Below are positions 11,661 through 22,034 of a DNA stretch of 64,000 nt, piece by piece. This DNA comes from Lichenostomus cassidix (taxonomy: Eukaryota; Chordata; Aves; Passeriformes; Meliphagidae), in the NCBI GenBank assembly GCA_008360975.2, contig CM039210.1, positions 12,030,293 to 12,094,292 of the forward strand, given 5' to 3'. A program made the translations under genes and the position numbers. Numbering within the stretch: position 1 is the stretch's first letter; every line of letters starts with the position of its first letter. Under the pieces are notes generated by a model. That model did no database searches. It was not told the origin of the DNA and saw only the letters and a program-made list of their open reading frames with translations.

Positions 11661-12395
11661 CTTCTTCAGCAAAAAAGCAAGAACACAAGATTTCATGGAG
11701 TTGTACTGCAGAAAGGAAGGTTTATCCTTCTTGCAGTTCTAAATTTACAACTCAGAGGTTTATGCCAATAAGTACGCATCTATGAAAGGAATATTCCCTT
11801 CATATGGAGCTTAATAACAAATGTATGCAAAAGAGAGAGACTGATTCACATGTAAAATGCTCACCAAGCCAGACCTGACCTCAGCCACACTACCCCGACC
11901 AGAAGGAACCCCTTCACTCCAGAAGAGACTCCCTTCCCCCATCCCCAGCAATGACGACTAACCTCTGGGTCCTACCCATGCCCCCTTCTAGCTACTGCAA
12001 AAATTAACCTTGTCCTGGCTGGAATCAGGGCACACATAATGCAGTCCGTATTGTGAACTCAAATATTTTTATCCAGTATAGATAAAACCACATGGCATGG
12101 TGTTTTACAATGCCTCTAATGGTGTAATTATGATGGAGAATTAAGTATTTATGTGGATTACACATGAAGGTCTAAAATTTCTTTTATTTTCTTCTCACCG
12201 TTATTATTATGCCTTGCATGATAATGCTCTTGTAGCTTTCTATTAAAGTGACTACAGTATTACATGATCGGGTATCTAATGCTAAAGTCAAAAGCTAGAA
12301 ATTAAAATGCTTCTAAGAGTAAAAATGTGTGGTAATAATTTAAAATACATTGTAAATACTACAAACATGCTGAAATCAACATTAATAAAGACACT
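11661..12395. other. Spacer, nothing firmly recognised
   Basis: AT-rich with one C-rich patch near 11880-11990. The last bases before 12396 (AATAAAGACACT) resemble the polypurine end preceding the 3' LTR at 23902. Confidence 0.35.
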
Positions 12396-12630
12396 TGTGA
12401 TAGATAAGGATTGATTCTCTAAATCGCAACAGGAAAACAGGGCCCCCACAGGCCAAAGACCTCCTGCTGGCATAAGCAGAACTTAAGTATCCTGTTTACA
12501 CAAGGCTTATACAAAACTTGCAAGGTTTAGGAGGAAGGGCAGGCTGCGAACGTGACTACGACCTTTCGGAAGGCAGCGGCGGACCCTCTAGCAACAGCAA
12601 CAGACTACGCAGACACAGCCTTATCTCCAG
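12396..12630 (+). repeat. Truncated LTR of the tRNA-His ERV family
   Basis: Matches the first ~235 bp of the LTRs at 17045 and 23902, starting TGTGATAGATAAGG. It stops abruptly at ...TTATCTCCAG, exactly where a minus-strand LTR begins (12631). It keeps the 10 bp (GGCAGCGGCG) that the 17045 copy lacks. Confidence 0.85.
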
Positions 12631-13108
12631 TGATTCGCCCCAATCGAGCTCAGAGACACTTCAGAGACCAAGTCAGAGAAGTGGGTATTTGCTTTATTCG
12701 GTGCACCGGATGTGTGGGGATTGTTTCCACCAAACACACACACACCTCAGTACCCCAAAGACACAGAGTTATAGGTAAAATCATGAATATTAATTACATT
12801 CTTCAGGATAGGAGTGGTTATACAAATCATTTCTCGGAAGTCATTAATATCATTAGCATGTGCACAACGCATGCTCCGTATGTCCTGGTGGTCTTTGGAG
12901 ACCCCCAAAGCCTCCTCCAAGGTGACAGTCCTTCATGGGATGATTCAGCAGTTTCTGTGCTGGTTTCAAATGCATGCTTAGCTGATAAGCCATCAGGCCA
13001 GAGCTGTTACCTACAATTTGAATTTGAATTAAGAGTTCAGCCTTCAGCCCTGGAGGCTACAGACAGGCGCCTGTGCTGGTGGAAGGGGGCAAAAAGCTCA
13101 GAGTCTCA
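12631..13108 (-). repeat. 3' LTR of a minus-strand gamma-like ERV
   Basis: On the minus strand it starts TGAGACTCTGAG and ends GGGGCGAATCA. A purine tract AAAAGAAAAGGGGGGGA (13110-13126 region) precedes it, as expected of a polypurine tract before a 3' LTR. AATAAA lies at plus 12693-12698. Internal sequence should therefore lie to the right, and a TM fragment is found there. Confidence 0.75.
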
Positions 13109-13329
13109 ATCCCCCCCTTTTCTTTTGTAATTTGTAATTCTTTACAAATCTTGTATGTCATGAAAGTAAATACCTTTCTCTATTTTATATCTAAGTTTAT
13201 ACTTTTGCTATTGGATATAAACATCACAGTTCTAAGTACATAATATTATATAACAATAACTACTATTGCAGACAGTAAATAATGCAATAACACAAAAAAC
13301 TATTACATACATTTGTTTAAGTTAGGATT

Positions 13330-13570
13330 AACGTAATTGCAACAGCTTGTATTTATAACTGTACATACTCTTTCTCTTTCGGCATACAGCAAATCTATAG
13401 TTAATTGTGAGATGCTCTTTATCTTGATTTGCTGTGCTTTTATGGCATCTGCAGTGGCATTCATTATGGCCTCTACAATGGTAGAAAGGTTCTTCTTTAG
13501 TTTACTTACTTCGGGCCAGGGTATAAACTACCTGGCAAAACTGAAAATTGGTGGGTTTATATATTAGGAA
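13330..13570 (-). pseudogene. env: env transmembrane fragment (gamma type)
   Basis: Read on the minus strand, a heptad-rich stretch (KKNLSTIVEAIMNATADAIK) leads into LLYAERERV and then a C-X6-C-C motif (CTVINTSCC, Cys codons at 13363-13365 and 13339-13344). These are the hallmarks of a gamma/D-type TM ectodomain that links covalently to SU and drives membrane fusion. The fusion peptide, anchor and SU are missing, so it is a remnant. It lies just upstream of the 3' LTR at 12631-13108. Confidence 0.75.
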
Positions 13571-13725
13571 CAACACTAATGTGGAGAGATATTGGTTTGA
13601 AGAAAAAGAAGAAAGACAGAATCTATGGAAATTCTAAGAGGAATGTTAATTCTTTTGGCTTTCTTGGGCCTTCCATCCCCTAGCAGGTTTCTTTGGAGTC
13701 AGGGATGGGGAGATTGGAGCACTGT

Positions 13726-13895
13726 CCTCTGCTGTGTGCATGGCTGGCCCCACTATAGGGCTGGGCTTGGAGCTCTGTGCAGCACTGCCTCTGCTGTGTG
13801 CATGGCTGGCCCCACTATAGGGCTGGGCTTGGAGCTCTGTGCAGCACTGCCTCTGCTGTGTCCATGACTGGACCTCACTGCAGGGCTGGGATGCT
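13726..13895. repeat. 62-bp tandem repeat, about 2.7 copies
   Basis: CCTCTGCTGTGTGCATGGCT recurs at 13726, 13788 and (diverged) 13850, a strict 62-bp period. The first two units are nearly identical, implying recent slippage or gene conversion. Confidence 0.9.
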
Positions 13896-14060
13896 CTGGG
13901 GGTGAGGTAAGGAGCAGTTCACTGTCTCACCAGGGCAAGGCCTGACCTGTCCCTTTCCCACACACCATACACACAGGCATTTTGAAGTGTTGCAGAGACA
14001 TTAAATTTTCCAGTTTTGGCAGCTCACATCATGGCTCCAGACAGTGATCAGGACCTCTGA

Positions 14061-14558
14061 TAGCTTTTCTTGCTTGTAAAATGGGGTACTTTTCTTCCTC
14101 ACCTTGGTAGAATTTCTAGCAAACAGATCAGAAAGGAAAGAGGAAAGCATAACTGACTAAGATTCTCATGCTGTTAGTTTTTGCTTGTGATCCATTAGGC
14201 TATCTTTTCTCTCTTTTTCAGTCTTTTGTTTTACTCTCCGTAAATCTAGATTATCTTTCAATTTACAGAAAAAATATGCTCACAAATATTAGCCACTCAC
14301 ATAATAGCTTTTCTTGCTTGTAAAATGGGGTACTTTTCTTCCTCACCTTGGCAGAATTTTTAGCAAACAGAGCAGAAAGGAAAGAGGAAAGCATAAAGGA
14401 TAACTGACTAAGATTCTCATGCTGTTAGTTTTTGCTTGTGATCCATTAGGCTATCTTTTCTCACCTTTTCAGTCTTTTGTTTTACTCTCCGTAAATCTAG
14501 ATTATCTTTCAATTTACAAAAAATATGCTCACAAATATTAGCCACTCACAAAATCAAC
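14061..14558. repeat. 244-bp direct tandem duplication
   Basis: TAGCTTTTCTTGCTTGTAAA begins both copies, at 14061 and 14305. They differ by a few substitutions and small indels such as an extra AAAGGAT in copy 2. Non-coding. The rest of 13900-15769 holds no recognisable feature. Confidence 0.9.
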
Positions 14559-15769
14559 AGATGTTCAGGATCTTTTATACGATTTTGCGAGCTTTTTCTA
14601 GGACTTCAAATGTGCTACTGAAGAATGGCACTTTTAACTGCTATTTTAAATTAACTTTTAAATTGCAGAGCCCAAAGCCTGGCAGATTAGTCTATGACTT
14701 TTAGTGATTTTTCAAAGGCAGTATTTTCTTTTGTGGGGCTTAGCATTCTTAAACACTGGACAAACAAATATGCATTAAACAGCAACAGTTATAAATACTT
14801 AGTAAAATAGCCAGCCATCCTTTTGAAACCTTTTCATTTTAAAAATGAAATTATTTTGTTATTGTTATATATCAATTTCACAAATTTAGATTCAAGCTCA
14901 CATAGCTTTCCCTTTTTTTTTTTTTCCTGGCTTACTTACCCCTTTGCATCTGAAGCCATACTTGCCATTACAATTATTACAAGGTTTTGCTAGGATAGCT
15001 GACTGTGGATAACACTGTTCTGGTAATACAAAAAAACAAAACCATTTAATGTGTTTCATTTTGGTTTCACACTGGAGAGGAGTCTCTGGCTGTAGAACTC
15101 ACAGCCGTGAGGGAAGTTAGCAGTTCTTTTGCTTCTGTGGCTTGAGTGGTTCCTTGTCTCACACAGCTTTTTGTCTGATGAGGACACACTGAAAGATGTT
15201 AAAACAAACTTGCACAGTGATAACACATGTTAGAGTGGGAGAATGATGAATTCTTGCCTCATTTAACTCCCCATTGGAAATTCTTTTAATAAGTGAGAAA
15301 TTAAAATTTAATAAACTTCCCTTTTTTTCTTATAATTTCTTAAATGCATGTATTACTCTATATGCATATTTAGAATTAGTAAAAATATTCACTATTTTGT
15401 CTTTATATACTTCGCAGGATTTTATAAGCACTTACAGCTCTGCTGCTTGAGCTGACTATGTAAGAGGCAATGTTTCACTTAACTTCCTTTCGTTAACGAT
15501 AGTGTATTTTTCAAATTGTTACTCTTTTAGTACTTTTGAAGACTTACTACTAAATACTTTTTTTTTTTTTTTCCAACTTCCTCAAGGAGGCTGAGTCAAA
15601 CCCCTTGTTTTTGGGTTTTTTCTTTTTTTTTTTTTTAAATACTCTTGTTTTACTAGATAAGATTCACAGTACAATAACTGCGCTGGTCATCTACTCAGAT
15701 GTTTTTTGAGTTAATAAATCTTTAGCTTGGTGTGAAACTTATGAGGTATATTCCTATTGTCAGCCTTCG

Positions 15770-15885
15770 GGCTTCATTTACTATCAGAGCTTTGGCTGCA
15801 CAACTTTTGCAGACAGTGCGGCCAGCCTCTGGCTACATTCTGAGACAATTAATAGCCGCCAGCCACTGGATTTGGTAACTTATAA
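15770..15885 (-). pseudogene. pol: RT connection-domain fragment
   Basis: On the minus strand the sequence reads VARGWPHCLQ and, after a frameshift, ALIVNEARRLT, matching the conserved end of gamma-type reverse transcriptase before RNase H. It lies across the N gap from the pro-RT fragment at 16431-17044 in the same orientation, so both probably belong to one provirus. Confidence 0.6.
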
Positions 15886-15930
15886 AATTAGCATCACTCT
15901 ACCGTGTTCTCCAAAAGTGGCTGTCAAATT

Positions 15931-16430
15931 NNNNNNNNNNNNNNNNNNNNNNNNNNNNNNNNNNNNNNNNNNNNNNNNNNNNNNNNNNNNNNNNNNNNNN
16001 NNNNNNNNNNNNNNNNNNNNNNNNNNNNNNNNNNNNNNNNNNNNNNNNNNNNNNNNNNNNNNNNNNNNNNNNNNNNNNNNNNNNNNNNNNNNNNNNNNNN
16101 NNNNNNNNNNNNNNNNNNNNNNNNNNNNNNNNNNNNNNNNNNNNNNNNNNNNNNNNNNNNNNNNNNNNNNNNNNNNNNNNNNNNNNNNNNNNNNNNNNNN
16201 NNNNNNNNNNNNNNNNNNNNNNNNNNNNNNNNNNNNNNNNNNNNNNNNNNNNNNNNNNNNNNNNNNNNNNNNNNNNNNNNNNNNNNNNNNNNNNNNNNNN
16301 NNNNNNNNNNNNNNNNNNNNNNNNNNNNNNNNNNNNNNNNNNNNNNNNNNNNNNNNNNNNNNNNNNNNNNNNNNNNNNNNNNNNNNNNNNNNNNNNNNNN
16401 NNNNNNNNNNNNNNNNNNNNNNNNNNNNNN
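15931..16430. other. Assembly gap (500 N)
   Basis: Exactly 500 unknown bases, a typical placeholder for a gap of unknown size. Reading frames crossing it have no meaning there. Confidence 0.99.
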
Positions 16431-17044
16431 TGTAAATGGACACCCCCAGAAAGCATCCTTCAAATCCAGTACTGAATAACACTGATGTGAAGACCGGATC
16501 TGATTCAGGATGGTATAGGGATCCCAAATTGTGGAATGCCTTGGTTTGGCAATTTCATTTATTATTCTTAAATCCTGCACCATTCTGTAGGTTCCATCTG
16601 GTTTCTTAACCAGCAGAACAGGAGTGTTATAGGGAGACATACATGGCTCCAAAAGACCTGCCTTTGGCAGGGACTCAATGACAGGTTGCAACCCTTTCCT
16701 TCCCTCCCTTGAAACCGAGTATTGCTTTTCAGACACCACTTGTCCTGGTTGCTTCAAAGTAATTTGGAGAGGCTCCATATCTAATTTTCCATATTTCCCT
16801 GGGGCTGCCCACACTTCTGGGTTTATTTCAGCATAACTCTTCTCAGACATTTTACAAAATGTTTCCACAGTGTTAGTCTCTGTATCATTTTTCACAATAC
16901 TAATTTGCATTTCCACTTTAGTCATCAAATCCTTTCCCAGTAAATTGCAATCACAATTAGGAACAAACAGAAATTCATGCATTTCAAACCTATCCCGCAC
17001 ATCTACCAAGAGTGGTTGAATAAAATGCACCCGCTCATCCTTTC
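16431..17044 (-). pseudogene. pol: pro-pol fragment, gamma-like, minus strand
   Basis: An open minus-strand frame carries the C-terminal part of the aspartic protease (LLGKDLMTKVEMQI) and then the RT fingers: GLLEPCMSPYNTPVLLVKKP, YRMVQDLRIINE and the first catalytic aspartate region YSVLDLKDAFWGCPF. The frame runs into the N gap, so the YxDD motif cannot be judged. Its upstream end is cut at 17044, where a plus-strand LTR starts. The product would mature polyproteins and copy viral RNA. As it stands it is a fragment. It supplies the pro-RT part that the adjoining plus-strand ERV has lost. Confidence 0.8.
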
Positions 17045-17471
17045 TGTGATAGATAAGGATTGATTCTCTAAATCGCAACAGGAAAACAGGGCCCCCACGG
17101 GCCAAAGACCTCCTGCTGGCATAAGCAGAACTTAAGCATCCGGTTTACACATGGCTTATACAAAACTTGCAAGGTTTAGGAGGAAGGGCAGGCTGCGAAC
17201 GTGACTACGACCTTTCGGAAGACCCTCTAGCAACAGCAACAGACTACGCAGACACAGCCTTATCTCCAGCAAATGACACGTAACCGGGAAAAAGGGACTG
17301 CATAAAACCTCGGCACACACAAACCTCTGCGCGGTGTGTCTTAGGCAGAGCGAAGGAGCCTGCCTAGCCCGCCCAGCGCTGCTTTGACCTGTATCCGCTT
17401 GCTTGAATAAATTACAAAATTACTGAATTGGAATTGTCTCTGATTGACTTATTGAGACCCAATTTATGACA
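17045..17471 (+). repeat. 5' LTR of the tRNA-His ERV
   Basis: Starts TGTGATAGATAAGG and ends ...TTTATGACA, with a promoter-like CATAAAACC near 17302 and AATAAA near 17407. It lacks GGCAGCGGCG, which is present in the 23902 and 12396 copies. Confidence 0.9.
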
Positions 17472-17474
17472 ACA

Positions 17475-17492
17475 TGGTGCCATGACTCGGAT
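17475..17492 (+). promoter_or_regulatory. Primer binding site, tRNA-His type
   Basis: TGGTGCCATGACTCGGAT differs by one base from the complement of the tRNA-His 3' end (TGGTGCCGTGACTCGGAT). Confidence 0.85.
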
Positions 17493-17855
17493 AGGGTCCC
17501 TCGCTGGAGACCCCTCACTGGGAGGCGCCCCGTTGTTTCAACGGCCCTGCAGGGGTACTTCTCCGACACCCTAACCGATGAACCTAAATTCGGATACTGG
17601 TCAAAGGAAAACCCCATAATCTTTGTGCACGAAGCTCCGGACGAAGACGCAGGAAGCGTGAGTATGTGTTCAGATTAAGAGAACACAGGGTATCCGTTCG
17701 GTTGGGGTGGTTATCCCAGAGTGTGGTGTGTGAGATGCCAAAGGCTTGGCGAAGTGAATGTGGACTCCCTTGTAGTGCGGTTCCCACATCCCGCGAGGGA
17801 CTGGGCCACGACCGGGAGGACGCGAGTGTGTGTGTGACTGAAGACACTCTGGAAG

Positions 17856-18913
17856 ATGGGTCAGAGGAAAAGCAAGCCCTCTGAATCCATGGGGGGGAGC
17901 CCCAGACAAAACTCCCGGATATCCCGCCTGATAGTCCCTTAGGGGTTTTGATTAAATATTGGGCAGATGACCCCCGTACAAGGGGTAAGAGTAAAAGTAA
18001 AATGATAAATTATTGCATGGTAGTTTGGGGAGGAAAACAGATACGGACCGACCCTTTGTACTGACCAGTATTTGGGTCGTTTGAGGATTTTATGTGTCAA
18101 GCTTTAAATTTGTATGTAAATTCCAAACAACCTTTTAATCAGGAAGAAAGTGATTATGCTGCCCTTTGGATTACCCCGATACGAGGGGCAGGACTTTTTG
18201 TGTTAAAACAAAAAGATCCTAATAAAAAGAATTCAGAGGAAATGCCCCCTCCATATGTACCTCCAGCACCAACTCCGGCGCCACCTCCGAATGCACCAAC
18301 AGCCCCGTTATTACCTCAAGATGACACTAATCAGTCGTCTGAGGATGAGGACCCTGCTCAGCCTAGTAGACGCATCACACGCAGCAGGGCGCGTAATGGT
18401 CTATATCCACTCAGAGAGGTTGGCATGGGGATGGTAAACCAACCAGGGGGAGGTCAGGCACCTGGTATAGGGTACATAGCAGTTCCCTTAAATTCAGGGG
18501 ACGTAAGAGAATTTACAAAGGAAATGGGTCACCTTCTAGAAAATCCATTGGGGGTTGCTGAGAGAGTAGATCAATTCCTAGGTACTAACATTTATACCTG
18601 GGATGAACTCCAGTCTATTTTGGGGATTCTCTTTACAGCAGAAGAAAGAAGGATGATTAGAACAGCCGGTATGAGAATTTGGGAAAATAACCATCCTCAG
18701 GGCCCGATTGGGGATGTGAAGTGGCCATTACAGCGGCCCAATTGGAATAATCAAGACCCAAACAATCGGGCACACATGCAGGACTTGCAGACGATCATAG
18801 TCCAAGGCATTAAAGAATCAGTCCCTAGGGGACAAAATATGACTAAGGCCTTTAATGAACAGCAAAACAAAATGACAAATTCGACAATTACTGGGACAAT
18901 TTGGCTATTGTAG
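17856..18913 (+). pseudogene. gag: Broken gag (MA, PPPY region, part of CA)
   Basis: The ATG at 17856 gives MGQRKSKPSES, a myristoylation-type start. A frameshift near 17920 moves to the frame that carries SPLGVLIKYW, a typical gammaretroviral matrix motif. A TGA at 18062-18064 interrupts, and the open part runs 18092-18913. It contains a PPPYVPP late-domain motif (NEDD4-type ligase binding) near 18250, a Pro-rich linker, and a capsid N-terminal stretch (VPLNSGDVREFTKEMGHLLE). After about 18880 the sequence jumps into RT, so the rest of capsid and the nucleocapsid are deleted. Confidence 0.8.
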
Positions 18914-21312
18914 ACAATGGATTGAGAATTACAGCCAAAAGGTCAAATTCCTATATGAAAAATTGGCCCATGACGGACTCCTTAAATGGTCTCCGGCAGA
19001 TGAGGAAAGATTTCAGGCTCTGAAAAAAAAAAAAAAAGAATTGGTCAATGCACCTGTGTTAAGCTTGCCTGATATCCACAAGCCCTTCCATTTATTTGTG
19101 AATACCGAGGAGGGGACTGCATTTGGTATTTTGGCTCAGGACTGGGCCAGTAGTAAAAAGCCTGTGGCCTATTTATCTAAATTGTTAGACTCCCATTAGT
19201 AAGGGATGGCCTACTTGTCTCCAAGTAGTAGCTGCAGCATCACTAATGGTAGAGGAAGCCCTCAAAATAACCTTTGGAGGAGAACTGCGAGTTGTCTCCC
19301 CTCATGATATCCAGAGTATTTTATCCCAAAAGGCAGATAAATGGATCACAGACGCCAGATTGCTTAAATACGAAGGAATTCTGGTTGTGTCTCCTAAATT
19401 AACTTTAGAAACCACCTCGGTACAAAATCCGGCCCAATTTTTGTATGGGGTACCCGACGGCAATGTGCTATTACATGATTGCCTCCAAACCATAGAAGAA
19501 CAAACAAAGATTAGGCCTGACCTAGAAGATGAAGAATTAGAAGACGGCATTAAATTATTTGTGGACGGGTCCTCATGGGTAGTAGAGGGTAAACGTAAGT
19601 CCGGCTATGCCATCATTGACGAACAAACCATGGAAGTACTCCAATCAGGTCCCTTAAACCCAAGTTGGTCAGCTCAGGCATGTGAACTTTATGCTGTATT
19701 ACGAGCCTTACAAATAATTGGAAAAGACATAAGGACCATCTACACTGACTCCAAATATGCATTTGGAGTGGTACATACATTTGGAAAAATTTGGGAGGAA
19801 AGGGGCCTAATAACCTCCCAGGGTAAGGGACTAGTGCATGAGAGGCTCATTAAAGAAATCTTAAAGGCACTCCGACAACCAACTAAATTGGCTGTAGTAC
19901 ATGTTAAAGGGCACCAAAAAGGATTAAGTTTAACTACAAGAGGCAATAACCTAGCAGATGAGGAAGCAAAACGAGCTGCTTTGCTTTCTCTCCACGAGAA
20001 ACACCCACGTGAGCTTTGTGCAACATGTAAAGATGATTTAGAGAAATTCCCCTGCTTTGCTTGCTGGAAAGATTTTGGGTGCGATGGTCTGGTTTGCACA
20101 TGCGATAATCCCCATAAGGAATGGTGTTATGTACATGAAGAAGAGGGTCAAACCCAGAGACCTCAGTTGTTATGCTTTTCTACGCTAGAGGAGCAAAAGC
20201 TTAGACAAACAGGGGTGACACAGAATTCAGAAAAGAAGTGGGTCCTTGCAGATGGGAGGGAAGTACTACCAAAAGCTATGGCTCTGCGGGTTTTGCGGAG
20301 ATTACATGAAAAGACTCATTGGGGAATACAAGCCTTAGTAGATCACTTTGCTAATAAATATATGTGCATAGGGATATATAATCTGGCCAAACAAGTAACC
20401 ATGGGATGTGTAACCTGCCAGAAAGTAAATAAACAGCAACTAAGAGAACGATTGCCTGGGAGATGGGAATTGGCACATAGACCGTTCTCACATGTTCAAA
20501 TAGACTTTACAGAATTACCTGCAGTAGGAAGACACAAATATCTACTAGTAATGGTAGACCACTTAACCCATTTTGTGGAAGCCGTTTAAACAACACGAGC
20601 TACTGCACAAACAGTTGCCAAGGTATTGTTAGAACAAATTATTCCACGATACGGTCTCATTGAAACTATGGACTCAGACCAAGGACCCCATTTCATGTCC
20701 AAGGTGGCAAAAGCTGTGGCAGACGCTCTAGGTATCAATTGGGAATATCACACCCCTTGGCATCCACAAAGTTCGGGAAAAGTAGAACGTATGAATGGGG
20801 AAATTAAGAAACAATTGACTAAATTAATGCTTGAAACAAAAATGAGTTGGGTTAAATGTTTACCGTTAGCTCTATTAAATATTAGGACACAACCCCGTAC
20901 AGATATAGGACTTTCTCCCTATGAAATGCTATATGGAATGCCCTTTGATTTAGAAATTCCTGGAGATCATCCCGCTGTATCAGACACTCACTTACAAACT
21001 TACATTACACACCTGGCGGGGAGACGGGACAAGCTGAGACAAAAGGGGTTAGCTGTCCAAAGACCACCTCTCTGGATGCCAATACATGCATATCAGCCTG
21101 GAGATGAAGTTTTAATAAAATCCTGGAAAGAGGCATCTTTCACCCCTCAATGGGAAGGTCCCTATGTTGTGTTACTTACCACAGAATCCGCAGTCCGGAC
21201 CACTGAAAAGGGTTGGACTCACGCCAGCCAAGTAAAGAAGTTCAACAGAGACCCCTTGTGGAAAGTCGTGGAACGCCCCGAGGAATTGAAGATAAGAGAC
21301 TGTAATTTCTAG
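18886..21312 (+). pseudogene. pol: Internally deleted pol (RT end, RNase H, integrase)
   Basis: Begins abruptly with the RT thumb/connection (YCRQWIENYSQKVKFLYEKL), after deletion of protease, fingers and palm. A 15-A run at about 19023 and a frameshift near 19190 follow, then a long frame at 19246-20589 with RNase H: LFVDGSSW, AQACELYAVLRAL and TIYTDSKYA supply the acidic residues. A cysteine-rich insert (20020-20140) precedes the integrase HHCC zinc domain (LHEKTHWG ... CVTCQK). The core DDE residues are in VQIDFTELP, MDSDQGPHF and SSGKVERMN. A TAA at 20587-20589 splits the core, and the frame resumes to TAG at 21310-21312. RNase H and integrase motifs are kept but no functional polymerase can be made. 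Confidence 0.9.
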
Positions 21313-21315
21313 TGC

Positions 21316-21759
21316 ATGAACCCTGTTACTGTACACCCGAAATACCCCATTAGAGTTTTCCCTAAGTATGATTTACCCTATGATTGCTATGCTTGGGACC
21401 ATGTGGTCAAATGTAATACCCCTAATTGTAATTGCTATCCCTTTGTATGTTTTGTATGCAAAGTATGTAGAGAAAAGTGGTGGACCCATTGCACCAGGGG
21501 AAGGCCTCCTATGGGGGTCTGCCCAACCTGCTATAAGGCAGAACGTAAGCAAACGGAGCATTTATTACAATTGGCTGTTAAATTGGGGAGATTACGACAG
21601 GGGACCCCCGAATGGTGGGATATTTACCTCCATGGGATTCGCCCTGAATTTTATTGTTACCACTCCAATGAACCTAGGCCGATGGTGGCAGAAATCATTG
21701 GAGGAGAGTGTAGAAAAAAAAAATGTGGCTCACTTGCCCTGCCATGGTCCAGTGGTTAA
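21316..21759 (+). CDS. Cysteine-rich ORF between pol and env, unknown
   Basis: An intact 147-codon frame starting with ATG one codon after the pol stop, in the same frame as pol. About the first 75 residues are packed with Cys pairs (CNCYPFVCFVCKVC, then CPTCYKAE), reminiscent of a zinc-binding fold. Basic and Trp-rich patches follow, with no signal peptide. An overlapping +1 frame (21368-21970) is also open. Simple gammaretroviruses normally have no separate gene here, so it may be an accessory protein, a pol C-terminal extension, or an exon-like leader of env. I do not recognise it. Confidence 0.5.
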   Translation: MNPVTVHPKYPIRVFPKYDLPYDCYAWDHVVKCNTPNCNCYPFVCFVCKVCREKWWTHCTRGRPPMGVCPTCYKAERKQTEHLLQLAVKLGRLRQGTPEWWDIYLHGIRPEFYCYHSNEPRPMVAEIIGGECRKKKCGSLALPWSSG

Positions 21760-22034
21760 ACATAAAAACTGGGACAGTTATAAAAACAGATCATTTACCC
21801 CGGAGCCCCCCGAGGAATATCCTTGCTGCCGAGAAGATGGTGACCCCCGTGGCTCGCGGCAACCGAGTCGACGGGCGAGGCAGAGGGATCAAACCTGGGA
21901 GAGTAAAGACAGTCCGTGGGACTATGAAAAGATCTGGACTGAGCTGCCCCAAGTCTTGGAAGGACTTTAAAAGGGTTCAAGAGCCCAAGCAGCAAAGTGG
22001 GTATCAAATACAGGTAAGAAGTACATGTTCAGCC

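Noticed and set aside
13726..14558. CRISPR-like or satellite array
   Set aside because: Units are directly adjacent or too long and too few. These are simple tandem duplications in a eukaryotic genome.
15872..17105. Long open frames across the N run on both strands
   Set aside because: They consist mostly of unknown residues. Only the minus-strand part right of 16431 has real pro-RT content.
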